From Ectocarpus siliculosus (taxonomy: Eukaryota; Sar; Phaeophyceae; Ectocarpales; Ectocarpaceae), in assembly GCA_000310025.1 (NCBI GenBank), contig FN649748.1, positions 3,402,381 to 3,466,380 on the forward strand: DNA of 64,000 bases, read 5' to 3'. The position numbers were made by a program, and so were the translations under genes. The notes under the pieces were generated by a model. It was not told the origin of the DNA. It did no database searches and saw only the letters and a program-made list of their open reading frames with translations. Below, one piece after another: positions 36,701-48,093 of this stretch (within the stretch, counting starts at the first letter, position 1; each line of letters begins with the position of its first letter).

Positions 36701-37511
36701 TGTCTTCTTGGGGGAACTATAATAGAGGACGGGGCCCCCGCATCATGAACAGCGCCCGGCCCCCAGACCCTCCTTACAAATACAACAGCAGTGTGCACAA
36801 GAGTATCAAAAATAGGGGACCGAGAACCTCTGCTAGCATGTGCTTATCAAGTTGGTACTGAGCAAGAAGTAGTAAATTGATGACACCAGACAGCAACTCT
36901 GCACGTCCTTTTCGGCAGAGGCAGGTTTACAAGATCAGAAAGGGGACCCTTTCGCTTTCACGTGATGTTGGAGTACATGATTTTTCGAAAAAGAACAAAA
37001 GGGTTGAGTGTGTGGTTCACTGAATAGCTATAAAACAAATATGGATTCATCTTCGTTGTTACTTCGAAGCATTATCTCACCTTCTGGAGCAGCAGCTTGC
37101 CGTCTTGGTCAAAGAGGAAAACGCTGAAGGCTCGATGTAGAATGCCCCTTGGCGTGCCAGGAACAAACCGGTGCGACAGGTACTTGTTCACGTGTCCCAC
37201 GATTTGGTCGTCTTCGTCCAAAGCTATCACCTACCGGTACCAGATTGGAAATCGACTGCAGTAAGTTGAACGCAAATGTTCGTGTACTATGCACGCTGGG
37301 TCCACGAAAAGTCCACATAAAACTGCTGGTCTAAGGTGCCTTCCAACGCAGCGAACTATTGCGTGAACGGGAAACAGACTGGGATAGCAGGTGTAGCATG
37401 TGATCCAGCCAATCATTTGATTGCGTCTTTTGGAGCAATGCATCATCATAATACCTCGTCTTTAACCATGAAATCCTCCTGGCTCATGCCCGAACCATCC
37501 CATGTTGTCAT
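27735..37511 (-). CDS. IDISQS: Isopentenyl-diphosphate isomerase - squalene synthase fusion
   Basis: Fourteen exons (minus): 37511-37455, 37230-37081, 35006-34923, 34362-34144, 33927-33831, 33550-33349, 32259-32181, 31881-31783, 31608-31477, 31214-31059, 29709-29504, 28908-28765, 28325-28202 and 28061-27735. Every intron is GT-AG, phases match, and the product is 691 aa. Residues 1-270 are type I IDI, a Nudix fold converting IPP to DMAPP, with the active-site Cys in [10 protein letters not shown] and Glu in WGEHEIDY. Residues 271-296 are a linker ([11 protein letters not shown]). The rest is squalene synthase: [15 protein letters not shown] (about 360-365, first Asp-rich motif), [15 protein letters not shown] (about 507-511, second Asp-rich motif), FCAIPQV, and a C-terminal membrane anchor ([16 protein letters not shown]). 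The last IDI exon reaches a TGA only if the GTGAGG donor inside it is unused. Splicing there joins IDI to SQS in frame. No plastid targeting sequence is obvious. The start codon is inferred. Confidence 0.9.
30292..30577. repeat. Long imperfect hairpin in an IDI-SQS intron
   Basis: The left arm at about 30292-30423 (ATCGTCATGGCACCACTTCG ...) is mirrored by the reverse complement at about 30450-30577 (... GAAGTGGTGCGATGGCGAT). The arms are about 130 bp, highly similar, with a G/C-rich loop of about 26 nt. It lies in the intron between the exons ending at 31059 and starting at 29709. It could be a fold-back MITE or a source of double-stranded small RNA. The overlapping open frames on both strands are by-products of the symmetry. 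Confidence 0.85.
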
Positions 37512-39108
37512 CGTTGCTGTAGTCCCTGCCGCTGTACACACACCTTCCTTGGTGTTGCTGCTCTCTCTGCTCGGTCCAATTACACGGAACCCCCCAAGCC
37601 CCCCCCTGGGGTTCGTCATCCGAAGTCCACACCAGCTGGTCCACACACATTTTTCAAAATTTCAAATTTCAAAATATGGGGTCAGGAGGACTACTGCTGT
37701 ACCTACAATGCTTACTGCTGTCGTTCGAGTTTGCCTTGTGACCACGGAATATGTCCGCGTCTGTCGGACCAGCGTGGACATTAGAGAAGGACTAAACGGA
37801 GTCCGGAGCAGTTTTTAGTTGTTAAGACAATAAAAACAGCAGCACACAAACGCATGGAACCTCATGCGGAACCTTTGCGAGAATGAATGAACATGTCCTG
37901 CTAGCTGCACAGAAAATTCAATCCAACAGGTCGAGATTTCGGACTCTTCCCCCTTCGAGGCTGACATATTTGTATTCCACACAAAACAAGATATTACTGG
38001 ACGTTACCTCCGAAGAGCACTATACCCGGTGACCCGGAGAGGATGTATATTTATTTGGCTGTGAACACTGTGAACACTGAGCGAAACCGCACTACATACA
38101 TTCTCAGATCAAGTAAATAGCGTCATCGAAGCTACCGAACCAGAAACAAACGACGCCTGTGAAACTGCCCATTGCCATTGGACTTGATTCGACGCGAAAA
38201 GTTCGAGTTACTCACAGGGTGTTTTTTTTTGTGTAGTGCGTTCGTGGTCTTTTCCTTGACGTGTCCGCAGATAATAGATAGTAAGATATTTAAGGGTGTG
38301 ATTCAAACGCAAGAAAGGGATACATGAGTGATACGTGATGCTTGCAGGTTGGGGCGCGTAGGGTAAAGCAAATGAAATGATTGTTCTTGATAGTTGGCAC
38401 AAAACCAATGTGTGGAGTTTCGCTCTTTTGGTGCCTCGGCGCTTGACATGATCACCGAAACGGTCAATGCTTTCGAGTTAAAACTGGCCACGTAAAACCG
38501 CGTGCTGGTCCACAGCAAACAGTCAGTAGTGACTCAATATTTTACCCGGCCTGTCTGCAGAATGCCGCGGTGGCAACAATCGGGACTTTTCACACGGCAG
38601 ATGTATACTGACACATATTATTAGTTTCCATCAGAGGCGACCTTGTTGTGTGTTCTCCCCCGAATCAGCGTTCCGGCATTCTCACACCTAGCCCCCATGG
38701 CACTTGCATTTGGAGGTTCCGTAAGACCACGTCGCTGCAAGGTTACTATCGTTCTACAGAGGAAGGGGCAAAAGAAGTTTCACGTATGCATGCACACACA
38801 CGTGCCCATCAGGTAGATGGCGAAAAACAACAGACCACTGGTATATTTCCCACACGTGCTGTCTCCCTATTCTCGGAGTCGTTTCGACAGAAGAAGAGAC
38901 AACCAGCACATGCTGTGGCATACCCTGCTGAAATCCTCTTCGACATCGAAAGTCGCCCGTGCAAACGTCCAGCTGCATACAAGCAGTGGTCGCAAACAGA
39001 AAACTACCACACGACCTAGCCAAATGTGCCAACGCACGTGCAAGTCATTCATTCCGCCGAACACTGATATTCGGCAAACAACTGTGAAGGTAAATTACAT
39101 GCTGCTCT
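37512..39108. other. Intergenic, IDI-SQS promoter side
   Basis: This is between the IDI-SQS start and the NOP56 stop, both on the minus strand. It holds the IDI-SQS promoter and the NOP56 3' end. A TACTGCTGTA word occurs at 37692-37701. The 123-codon plus-strand frame at 38648-39019 has no recognisable features and I do not call it. Confidence 0.45.
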
Positions 39109-42100
39109 TTACGCCGTCGCTTTCTTCTTCTTCTTCTTCTTCTTCTTGGAGGAGGGAGCGTCGTCAACGGCGGCCACGGCATCTTCGTCCTCCTCTTTGC
39201 GTTCCCTCTTCTTTTTCTTTTTCTGCGATGATGGGGTGCACACCTCTGCAATCTCTCCCCCTTCTCTTGCGATCTCCGCCGCTACCTTCTCCATGACCGA
39301 GATGTTTTTTCTGGGAGCCTCTCCAGTATCGTAGAACTTCAATCGCTCCTCGACCTGTTCAAAAAAGCAGCGACAACACAAGAGTGTGCGTGATTCAGGG
39401 TGTGTTTCACCACGGCTGTCTAGGAGCATGACCACAAGGTACCAAATCGCCCAAGAACTCATTCTGCACTGGAAGGCGCCACACACCTGCTCCCGAAGCT
39501 CGTCACCGTACTTGGTAGAGGGTTCGTCGCTGAAGCTGTGGTCAAGCAACGAGACACAAAGACGCAGATTGCAGTGTAGACAAAAGTTTTGTGTTACGTC
39601 AGAGCTTGCGCCGTAGATGGCACGAGGGAAATCGAAGCGAACGGCGCGAAATGCGAATAACCCATCCGGTACGCTTACACCAAACTCCTGTCGGGCTCAA
39701 GCGGTTCAACCGTCACACGCACCTGTCGATTCGACTCGCGATCGCGCACTTGTTGGCGAGCACGCGCGATATTCGCCCCTTGTTCTTCGCGGCGGCACGG
39801 CCGATGAAAGTAGAGTGGTAGATGATACCGTACTTGGGGGTGTTCCCCTTAGTCTTTAGAGCCCGGAAGAGAGCCTGGAACGGAAAACAAACACAAACGC
39901 AGTGAAAAAACAAAATGGCCGCGCAAGTGTTTCAATCACTTACTTCTTCATTCCACACCGCGCCCGTTTCAATTAGTCACGACTGCAGCAAGAAAAAACG
40001 ACACGCACCTTCTCGGCGCCTAGGATCTGCACTGTCGATGCCGGGCACTTTGCTAGCGATGTCAACGAGCCCGCCTTCGAAATCAGCCGAGCACCAACCG
40101 TGTCACCGATCAGCGCTGCCAGATTTGGTGCAACAATTCCCATCTGGGTGGAAAGAACAGCGGCGTGCGGGCAAGAGTCAAAATCGTTGTATCAGGGCCG
40201 CGAATGGACAACAGAATCCGACCTCCGGATTCACGTTGCATATAAAAGGGGCATTGTTCATCTGGACTGCCCGGGTGATCATTGAATACTTCAGTAGTCC
40301 GTCTCACCACACTGGCTCGAATGTAGAACAAGTCAGTCACCGCAGGGTGTGTGGTGAGGAAAACACACATCTTCCGAGGTCCAAAAGACGAGGGAGCCCG
40401 TGGATTTCAAAGTGAAGAGAAGTTCTTTCCCTGGTCAGTCGGTTTGGGAGCTCCATGGGTTTTGAAAAACACCCCTATCACGCACGAGGGTGTGTCGGGG
40501 TGAAATGAAAATGGAAGCATACCTTGTCCACCAGGTACGCGTAGAGGTCTCTCCGGTATTCGGCGAGCTTCACCATTCGTTCGCAGAACGTGACGATGTT
40601 GGACATATCAACCGGAGAGGCATCCATCCCCATGGAGTGACGCGATGCCTTAAGGATAGCGGCAGCCAGTTCTTCGTCCATGACAATCTCGTTCAGCCCG
40701 GGAAGCTTTTCTTCGTCAAATGCAGCGCGGTCCTGAAATGTGAAATGCAGGAAGAACGGTCAAGCGCTTCTCCTTAAGTTCAACTATCAACAAGGATGAT
40801 TCCAATCCGTACGCGTGACCTCGCCCAGAAGCAGTCGCGTGCAACACACACCTTGATATATGCAGCACACCGGGCGAACATGTAGTTGTCCTTGACGAGC
40901 TCGCGGAGCTCGGGAAAGTGCCAGCAGTACCACTCACGGACCCGCATAGCGAAGGTGTTAAGGTCTTTGTCGAGTTGATCCAACAGGCAGATGCTTTGGA
41001 TGATCATATTGTCCGACCTTGCCGGGTTCATCTTCACCTGCTCCACACCAACAGAGATCGGAAAAAGCAGACGTCAGCGAGCAACACACACAAAAGAAAA
41101 AACGAAGAGCAGGACAAGAACTACCGTAATACAAATGAGTGGACTTCTCAGGTCAAAGTGAAGGATTCGCATCCTCATTCTTGAGTCGGACTTGCAGAAT
41201 CGATGTTCATCATTGAAGTCCACCATATGGATCAGATTTGTTGCTCACTACAACGTCGTGCACCTGTGGGTGGGACTATTCCCCCATTCAGTACTGTTCG
41301 AGTGACAACAACTTGAAGGAACGAGAAACTCCGCTTCCCGCCAGCAAAAAACTAGAAACAAACTTTCGAATTTCCACCTACGTCAAAAAAAAGGGACGAA
41401 ACATGAGAGGCCCACCACGTTGATGACTAGTGGATGCCAGGGGTTGGACGGTGCTGACTTTGCGTGAACCCGTTCGTGCATAAGTTGTGGAGTAGCTTGC
41501 AACCGTTGTGAAGCATTGAATACAGTTTGTTACATAAGGCTCAACCACAACGCCCATACAATTCCTTCTGTGGGCGTCATGTAGAAAAATAAAACTGATC
41601 AAGCCTCCGTGAGACATCTACTTCCACACCTTCGCTCGCGAGTAGCTGTGGCCGAGCCCCAACTGTGCCTTCTCGCCCACTCCGCCGTCAAGCTCTTTTA
41701 CGAACCTGAGTGTTACAGATGTTCATAAACAAAATAGTTCAGATGAAAGCGTCAGGTCAGGTTCATATCAAGCACGTGGGCTGACAACTTTCTTCCCACC
41801 ACGCTGCGTGCCGCTAAGCTCGCCTATATGCTACGACGGGAAAACCGCTGTAATGGACTATGCATACAGTATTTTAGTAGTAAACCCTTAGTAGATGTGC
41901 TATTCTTCGGCACGTGAGGTCATGCTATATCACACATCGAGTACACCCTCAAAAGATGGCCAAACGACACCGATGTACGGAAACGCAACGGATCGCATTC
42001 AACACAGTCGAGGGCAAACAAATTCTGCTCGAGTCCCAACCTTCGGTTCAAATCCCAGAGAATGCTTGAGGACGACAAATATCTCGCAAGGTCGAACGTG

Positions 42101-43555
42101 TGTTGGTTGCTACAGAATATGCATAACAACCCGCAGAGGGCCTTCCTTACACCACGTGCCAGCGTTGTCTTCAGTGCAGCAGTGCCGCAAGATGCACACA
42201 CATGAGCATTCAAGGAACACCGGGTCTCCTCACCGGTGAAAGTGCACCCTGATTCCTCTGATGATTTCCTTGACAGTCTCATCGGAGCGGCATGGAAAAC
42301 CGAGACGATCCTGGATGGCGCTGGCGAGCCCGGGCTCTATGCAGCCCAGCTGGAAGGACGCCGACTTGGATTTCTTCACCTTCGGCAGGTTCATTTCGAG
42401 GAAGTTCTGCGACAGAACGCGGCAGAGGGTTCGAGGTCAACAAACCACCAGAAGCCTACAATGTATGGTTACCCATGATAAATTTACGGGCGCTCGGTCA
42501 CAGCGCCGCGTTGCTTCGGGCAAGAGATGGGTGCAACTATAATACTGAACTCAGAATAGTAGAGAGGGTCAGCGCCGGGCAACGCGTTCTTACCCCATTT
42601 ATCAACTTTATGTTTCTTGCGTACCGTACCGCACATTTGGTAAGCAAGATCAACAAAGCAGCGTCGTGAGTGTCGGTTGTTCGGCAGTGAACACACGACA
42701 TTTTAACCTACTAAAGCTATTGTGAACAAATATGCTGAAGGACAACGGACATGAGCTCGGTACTGCATCTACTGCTGCTGCTGTGCTGTCACATCTTACA
42801 AATTAGACCAACATGTGATGACCACTGCTTAAACGCAAGTCTCAAATGTACAAAGAAACAGGCGTGAGTTTGAACTTTACTTGACGACTCACCCTGATCG
42901 ATTGCATCCACAACCAACTAAACTCATGACACCAGTAAACCCACGGGCATAGGTACATACAGCCCTCGAATGCGCAACATGCGACAAACGCTCCCACCTT
43001 CGGATGAGAGATGAAAGGCTGGGAGTGGCGCTTCGACCTACACAAAAGGTGCAACCTGGCAACAGATATTTTCTTCGATGAGGTCCGAGCAAAATGCACA
43101 ACCGACAACCACTGCCCACCTCCAACAATACTGGATAAAACCTGGATAGTTGGCCAATGAACACTCGTGTTCATGTTGCCATATCGTGGCCTCCTCACCT
43201 TGAGATCATCCGTCACAATTTGCTCGCTGATTGCGTTCACGTTCTCGAGGGCGTTTTCTGCTGTTGTGAATGGCTGGAACCCCTTCAGCTTCACCGTTCG
43301 GCAGAAGCGCTGCGGATCCAACACTGCTTGCTGCACCTCCTCCAGCAAGCTGCCTACTTCTTCCGCTTCCATGACCTCCAGCAGGGCATAACCCGACGCC
43401 GATTCGTACAGGACGAAGAACGACTGGATACGGCAAGCGCGAGTGCACGGAGCAAAAGATCAACAAGGTTCATGTGGGGATTATGCACACAAGTTAGCAG
43501 CTTGCACATGTCACGAGACAACCCTCTCTGAATCAAGTTCCACGAGACTTACCAT
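39109..43555 (-). CDS. NOP56: Nucleolar protein 56 (box C/D snoRNP core)
   Basis: Coding exons (minus): 43555-43553 (ATG only), 43423-43199, 42406-42234, 41705-41630, 41037-40852, 40732-40523, 40143-40009, 39874-39723, 39535-39487 and 39354-39109. All are GT-AG and in phase, giving 484 aa. The N-terminal domain starts [29 protein letters not shown] and [14 protein letters not shown] follow. The coiled-coil segment holds [14 protein letters not shown] and [20 protein letters not shown], and [11 protein letters not shown] lies next. The NOP domain carries [21 protein letters not shown] and [19 protein letters not shown]. The tail is Lys-rich with two poly-Lys runs, typical of NOP56 rather than PRP31. 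The protein pairs with NOP58 and fibrillarin to build 2'-O-methylation particles. An intron hosts a box C/D snoRNA. Confidence 0.95.
41139..41223 (-). ncRNA. Intronic box C/D snoRNA in NOP56
   Basis: Read on the minus strand, a 9-nt stem GTGGACTTC (41223-41215) is followed by box C ATGATGA, about 55 nt, box D CTGA (41151-41148), then GAAGTCCAC (41147-41139). The stem arms pair perfectly. The 12 nt directly before box D, CTTCACTTTGAC, are the exact complement of GTCAAAGTGAAG. From memory that is a conserved large-subunit rRNA segment, methylated with the help of human U15 and yeast snR13 class guides. The fifth nucleotide upstream of box D would select an A. The RNA is in the sense orientation in the intron between exons 41705-41630 and 41037-40852, ending about 100 nt before the acceptor, as usual for splicing-dependent snoRNAs. 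Internal C'/D' boxes are weak. Confidence 0.85.
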
Positions 43556-45814
43556 GCTTACAGAAGTAGTGGATGCTGTCGCAGCCCCACACGTGTTGTG
43601 GGAGCGGCGACCAGTCACCACACCCACCACACAAGCTCACAGCCCGCGGGGTTCCGCGTAATGATTTTTGTTGCAACCCCCCAGATGCACCGTGACGCAC
43701 GGCAAACACGTGCTGTGCCACTCACTCCTGTGCAGCACACAGCACAACAGTGCGCACACATTGCGTTATCATTTCGTGTGTTATCTCAAACAGCAACACG
43801 TTCAACGAGAACAATCGACATGGTGAAGACATGCAATGCCCAGCTTCTTCTGCAAAGGTTGCCAAGGTATGAAATACTGCTGTTGTACATGTTCTGGACA
43901 TACTGCTGTACAACAATATGACCAGTTTTTTTTTTTTTTTTTAATTCAAGTGTGCAAGCCCGCGACCAACCTCGCAGGTGGCCGCACCAAAACAATGTTG
44001 AGCACGCATCCACAGGAGTACATCCATTTTTTCAAGCCCCATGTCTGTGATATGTTCTAGCATTCTAGCACTACGTTCTTCCCGTCAAAGTAGAGATGAG
44101 GTGAACATGCTAGTAGACGGTGGCACTTCACAGAACACGGCATTCACGCAATCCACAATCGTATCATAGATACACCCATACCGCCGACTGCTGTGCTTAG
44201 CGGTCGTTTTTTGCTGACGCCTATAGCACATCACGACCAAATCCATACGTGGTCACATCACCGTCCGTAAACAGGGAGCCTGCACGAGAATGGCCCTCCC
44301 CAACCCACAAACGTTTCCAATTATCCAATTCTCCGTCTTCGGACAGCAGTGTATGTATGTGTACATTTCCATAAAGGAACAAAAAATACACATACAGAAA
44401 GGCTACCTATATACCCACAGTCGAACGGGATGTGGTGGAGTCTTTTCAGTGAGTGGAGGAAAAACGGCTGCTTCCTACAGCAGGAGTATCGTAAATGGAT
44501 TTACAGTGCACAGCTCTACGGCTGAGTATCGTCTACAACGTAACGTTCCAATAAGAAAGAGGATCGTGCGACCCTTGAGATGAGAAACAAAGGGTAGCTG
44601 AGATTGTGCCCAATAAGAAACATCTCGCTTCTCCTCAGGTTGCTCCCACCCCGTAAATAGAGGTTTAGTGCAATGTATGTCCTAGGCGAGCAAAGAGTGA
44701 TTATTTTCGCGGCGCAACCCGGGCACCTTGCCCCCAGCCAAACAGCACCTCCGCGGGCTACGCTTCTCGCTTCTGAAGTGCTACACGTCGCGGGCCACGA
44801 CATGCTGTCTTCTGAACGGGGTTGAAAGCACTCTCCACCACCTGTCTAGAGGGCTTGAAGTTGTTGTCCTCAGAGATCAAAACGAGCTGTGATTTGCCCT
44901 GAGACAATATGAACACAAGGCAATCAGCAGGATGCGACAGCCCCAAAAGATAAGAAACCCATTTTAAGAAAATTTATTGCTTCGGCTGGTCCTTCGACCC
45001 AAATACGGAATTGAGGCTCGACCCGATATTGACGTTTCTTATCTCCGAGCCTGCTCTGTAGCATACCACAATACATTCCCTGGTGATCGTCCCCGTCCCT
45101 TGCCACGTTCTGTGTTCTGTGTGTATGCTACAATGTTCCAGGGTGTTGACGTGGAGGAGCCATTGCCCGGTGTACGAGTCTGTTGTCAGCTCTTTCAAAA
45201 TAGAGATTTTCTAGGCTGTACGGAGAGATTTTCCTATTGCCGTGTGAATCACATATGTGGGTCCTAACTTAACCCTTCAATCCACCGTGGCATTGCATGG
45301 CCGTTCCACATTTGTTTACACAGTTTCGTACAAAACATCGCGGATTTCAAGCATCACGAAGCTGGTCTAGCGATTCTTCCCGACTACTCGCGACAGAGGT
45401 GAGGAAGATTAATATTGCAATTGTTAGCATACGGCCGGCCGCTTCCAAGGGGCCTGCTTGCTCTTGTCGCCTCGGTGGAGATACCAGCGTTCTGGGGTAG
45501 TGTGGTATACCGGAGATACGTTTCGCGTACAAGGAGGTGACCAGAGATCTTCTTCACGTTCTGCAATGTCCCTGTATGTTTCTTATTTTTGCTGCTCACA
45601 GGACGCACGACGAGTTAAGGGGCAATCCTTGGATCGCTGCCTGTGCCCCTCTATTGCTTTTCTGTTCCGTCGAACGCATGTGAGTAGAATGGAACGCCTT
45701 TCTTTCGCACGGTCTGCAATATTGACAGATACAGAACAACACGAGCTGTAGTTGCACGCTTCTATCCTGGTCACCCGCTGAAGTGTAAATCAGTCCCCCC
45801 CCAAGCAGAGAGAT
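43556..45814. other. Upstream of NOP56; no firm gene
   Basis: NOP56's 5' UTR and promoter should lie just above 43556. A T tract (43926-43943) and a TACTGCTGTA word (43901-43910) are present. A minus-strand segment at about 44900-44840 (GKSQLVLISEDNNFKPSRQ) lies between an AG and a GTGGTG and may be a lone exon, but it has no partner and is not called. Confidence 0.4.
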
Positions 45815-46279
45815 ATGGATGCAGGGACAAAGCTTGAGGTCAAATTCAGGACCGGGGATATAGGCCTTCGAGAACGTCGACGAAGACATAGGACGGTAGA
45901 CGACGAAGACGACAAGTTCAAATGTGATTGCGGCGTCGAATGCGAAGACCATGTTCAGATAGTCGCGGAATGTCAGTTGTACGAAAAGGAAAGGGAAGTG
46001 TACATGACTGGGCTGGGAAAACTACAAGGGACGTACAGGGAGATGTTTGAGGCATGGAATAGAGACAGGACGGTAGCTATACTAGGGAGTAGGAAGTGGT
46101 TTGAAAAGGCGGGTAGGGATATCGTCAGGATAGATAGACTAGGGAAGACAATTTTGAGCCACCTTTGGCAAAGTAGGAAGGAACAACTGGCCATCGGTGA
46201 TCGGTCCTGTGGGAACAATGTTCCGTCCTCTCGAGGACGTGTGGTCAATGGTCTAACCGCTGAGGCATGCAAAACATAA
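45815..46279 (+). pseudogene. 3' fragment of a non-LTR retrotransposon ORF
   Basis: A 154-codon frame resembles the C-terminal end of LINE polyproteins. It contains FRTGDIGLRERRRRHRTV, then CDCGVECEDHVQIVAEC, the Cys-Cys-His-Cys zinc-like motif usual after the RT (CxC...HxxxxC). A charged helical tail follows (RKWFEKAGRDIVRIDRLGK). No RT lies upstream, so it is a truncated copy. Similar words, CCCCCCAAGCAGAGAG at about 45797 and CCCCCCCAAGCAGAGAAG at about 46286, flank it and could be a target-site duplication or transduced repeat. Confidence 0.6.
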
Positions 46280-46657
46280 GAGTACGCCCCCCCAAGCAGA
46301 GAAGTATGCGATGCTGTCCCGCTTGCATATGCATACGTAGGATCCCGCGAGAACGTGCCGCATTTGTGTTTCAGAAACTCGTTTTGATATACAGACCCAA
46401 CGCTTTAGGACAAACCATCTGAACGCCACGATCTCGTGTCCACCACAACTACTGTATTCTGCAGTTTTGGATGATTTATTTTCTCGTTAATCTTGTGCAG
46501 CTTCATCTGTTACGAGCCATTCATTTGCAACTGAACTGTTTTGCAGGATCTCGCTGGTATTCCTATTGCAATATCAAACTCTTGAAGTATGTCTCTATCG
46601 TGCCGTTGCTTGGGTACAATGGCATGGGCATGGGTTGGCGCCTGTCTCCTATCGCAG

Positions 46658-48093
46658 GTTGATGAATGCTGACCTTGAGGATCAACTGGATGAAAAATTG
46701 CTTGATATAGAGTGTGATCTGAAAATGGTCGCCGAGGGTTTCATTGGCGAACATGAGGAGCAGCAGCGACAAATGGACGTGATGACAGGTGATTGGATGT
46801 TGCGATTTTCTAAACGGTATCACCACCTCATTAGCGGTGGCACATGAAGCCACATCTCATCTCACTCTCAAGACAACCGTCGACATAAAGCTTAGTGGTC
46901 GAGATGGTCGTTGTTACAAATACTGATCAGGTGCAGGATGGCGGAATGGCACACAACGTTGAAACCGAGCAATCTCTCTTGTCGCTTTCTTCTAGATTAG
47001 TGCGAGCTCATTATGGTCTCCACGGAGGTTGAATGCAATGGGTATGACTGATTGGTTGAAAATCATGCATATTGTCTTCACAAAGGTGTCACCAGATGCA
47101 TCCGCAAGGTTGTAATACGCTACATACGTGCTCGGTTTTCCGTTGGAAGGACGTGCTTACGTGCATGTCACACTACTTGATATTGGACATCCCAGAATTG
47201 GATTTTTCGGCCTTCAATTTCGCAGAGTCCACCACGCAGCCACTCCAAAGATACTATGGGCACATTGCGATAAGTGCTCGCTTGCATCCAGCAACCGCAA
47301 AAATTGTCCCGGGGGAACACTCCTTTCCCCATTAGGTACAATGAACTCTAACATGCCAATTTAAGAGTTTCCGGCATGGTCACTACATGGGTTTCATGTG
47401 ACGCAACGGCAATGCGCCCCCCTGTCTACATGTAAACAGATGCACGTCAGTATTCATCTTGCCACTGTCACCGCTCAGAGGGCGTCGGCATGCCTCCCTT
47501 GGACGTGCTGCTTGAGTTTCTGAGACAAATGGGTGTTGTCGTGAAAGTCCGGCGACACCTGCTGCATGCATGGAGGCGTGTGATGCTGTTCGGTGATGTT
47601 GAGTTTGGAAGGTACGGGATGAATGGCCGAAGGCGGCGGCGGCAATCATGTTGTTCTTCTTAACTTGCCAAGCTAGTCGTGACTCACTTGCCTGTGCGGT
47701 GTTCACACGGTATCAAACTTGCCTGTGCGTCCTGTTGTCTTGGAAAATTGTTCATGTGCACTGGCAGTTTCCTTGTGCACACGTGAGAGCGTGATGTCTA
47801 ATCTAACCCTTGAAACAAAACATCGATATTAAACGTGTATGATAACATTCGTTGCGTTTCTTCGCAGGTTGAGCGAACGAATCGAAGCAGTACGCCGCAG
47901 CAAGGACACGCTCGATCATCCATTGATTCTTCCTTTGGCAAGAATGGTCGAGAGTGAGCTTCGCGTCGTGAGCTTTGCCGTGAGAGCGATACACCTGCAG
48001 GAAACGAGTTTTGTTCAGCTCCAAGAATTCGTGTTGTGCCAGATGGAGCTTCGCAATGCAATTACCACGTGGGAGAGAGGGCACCTCGGGCAG
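46658..48093 (+). CDS. Exons of an unidentified coiled-coil protein
   Basis: Two well-bounded exons are seen. Exon 46658-46788 encodes LMNADLEDQLDEKLLDIECD and EEQQRQMDVMT (phase 2 in, phase 1 out). Exon 47868-48093 encodes LSERIEAVRRSKDTLDHPL and MVESELRVVSFAVRAIHLQE plus a long charged helix (phase 2 in, phase 0 out). Both have CAG acceptors and GT donors. Their phases require at least one unseen exon between them, so the model is incomplete. The sequence is heptad-like and has no recognised domain. Upstream and downstream exons were not found; the segment at about 49389-49469 might be one. Function unknown. Confidence 0.45.

Noticed and set aside
38648-39019. 123-aa plus-strand ORF
   Set aside because: No motif, no splice structure, and it lies in the short gap between two confirmed minus-strand genes.
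42813-42896. Plus-strand box C/D snoRNA (GTGATGA ... CTGA) in NOP56 intron 2
   Set aside because: It has no terminal stem and is antisense to the host gene.
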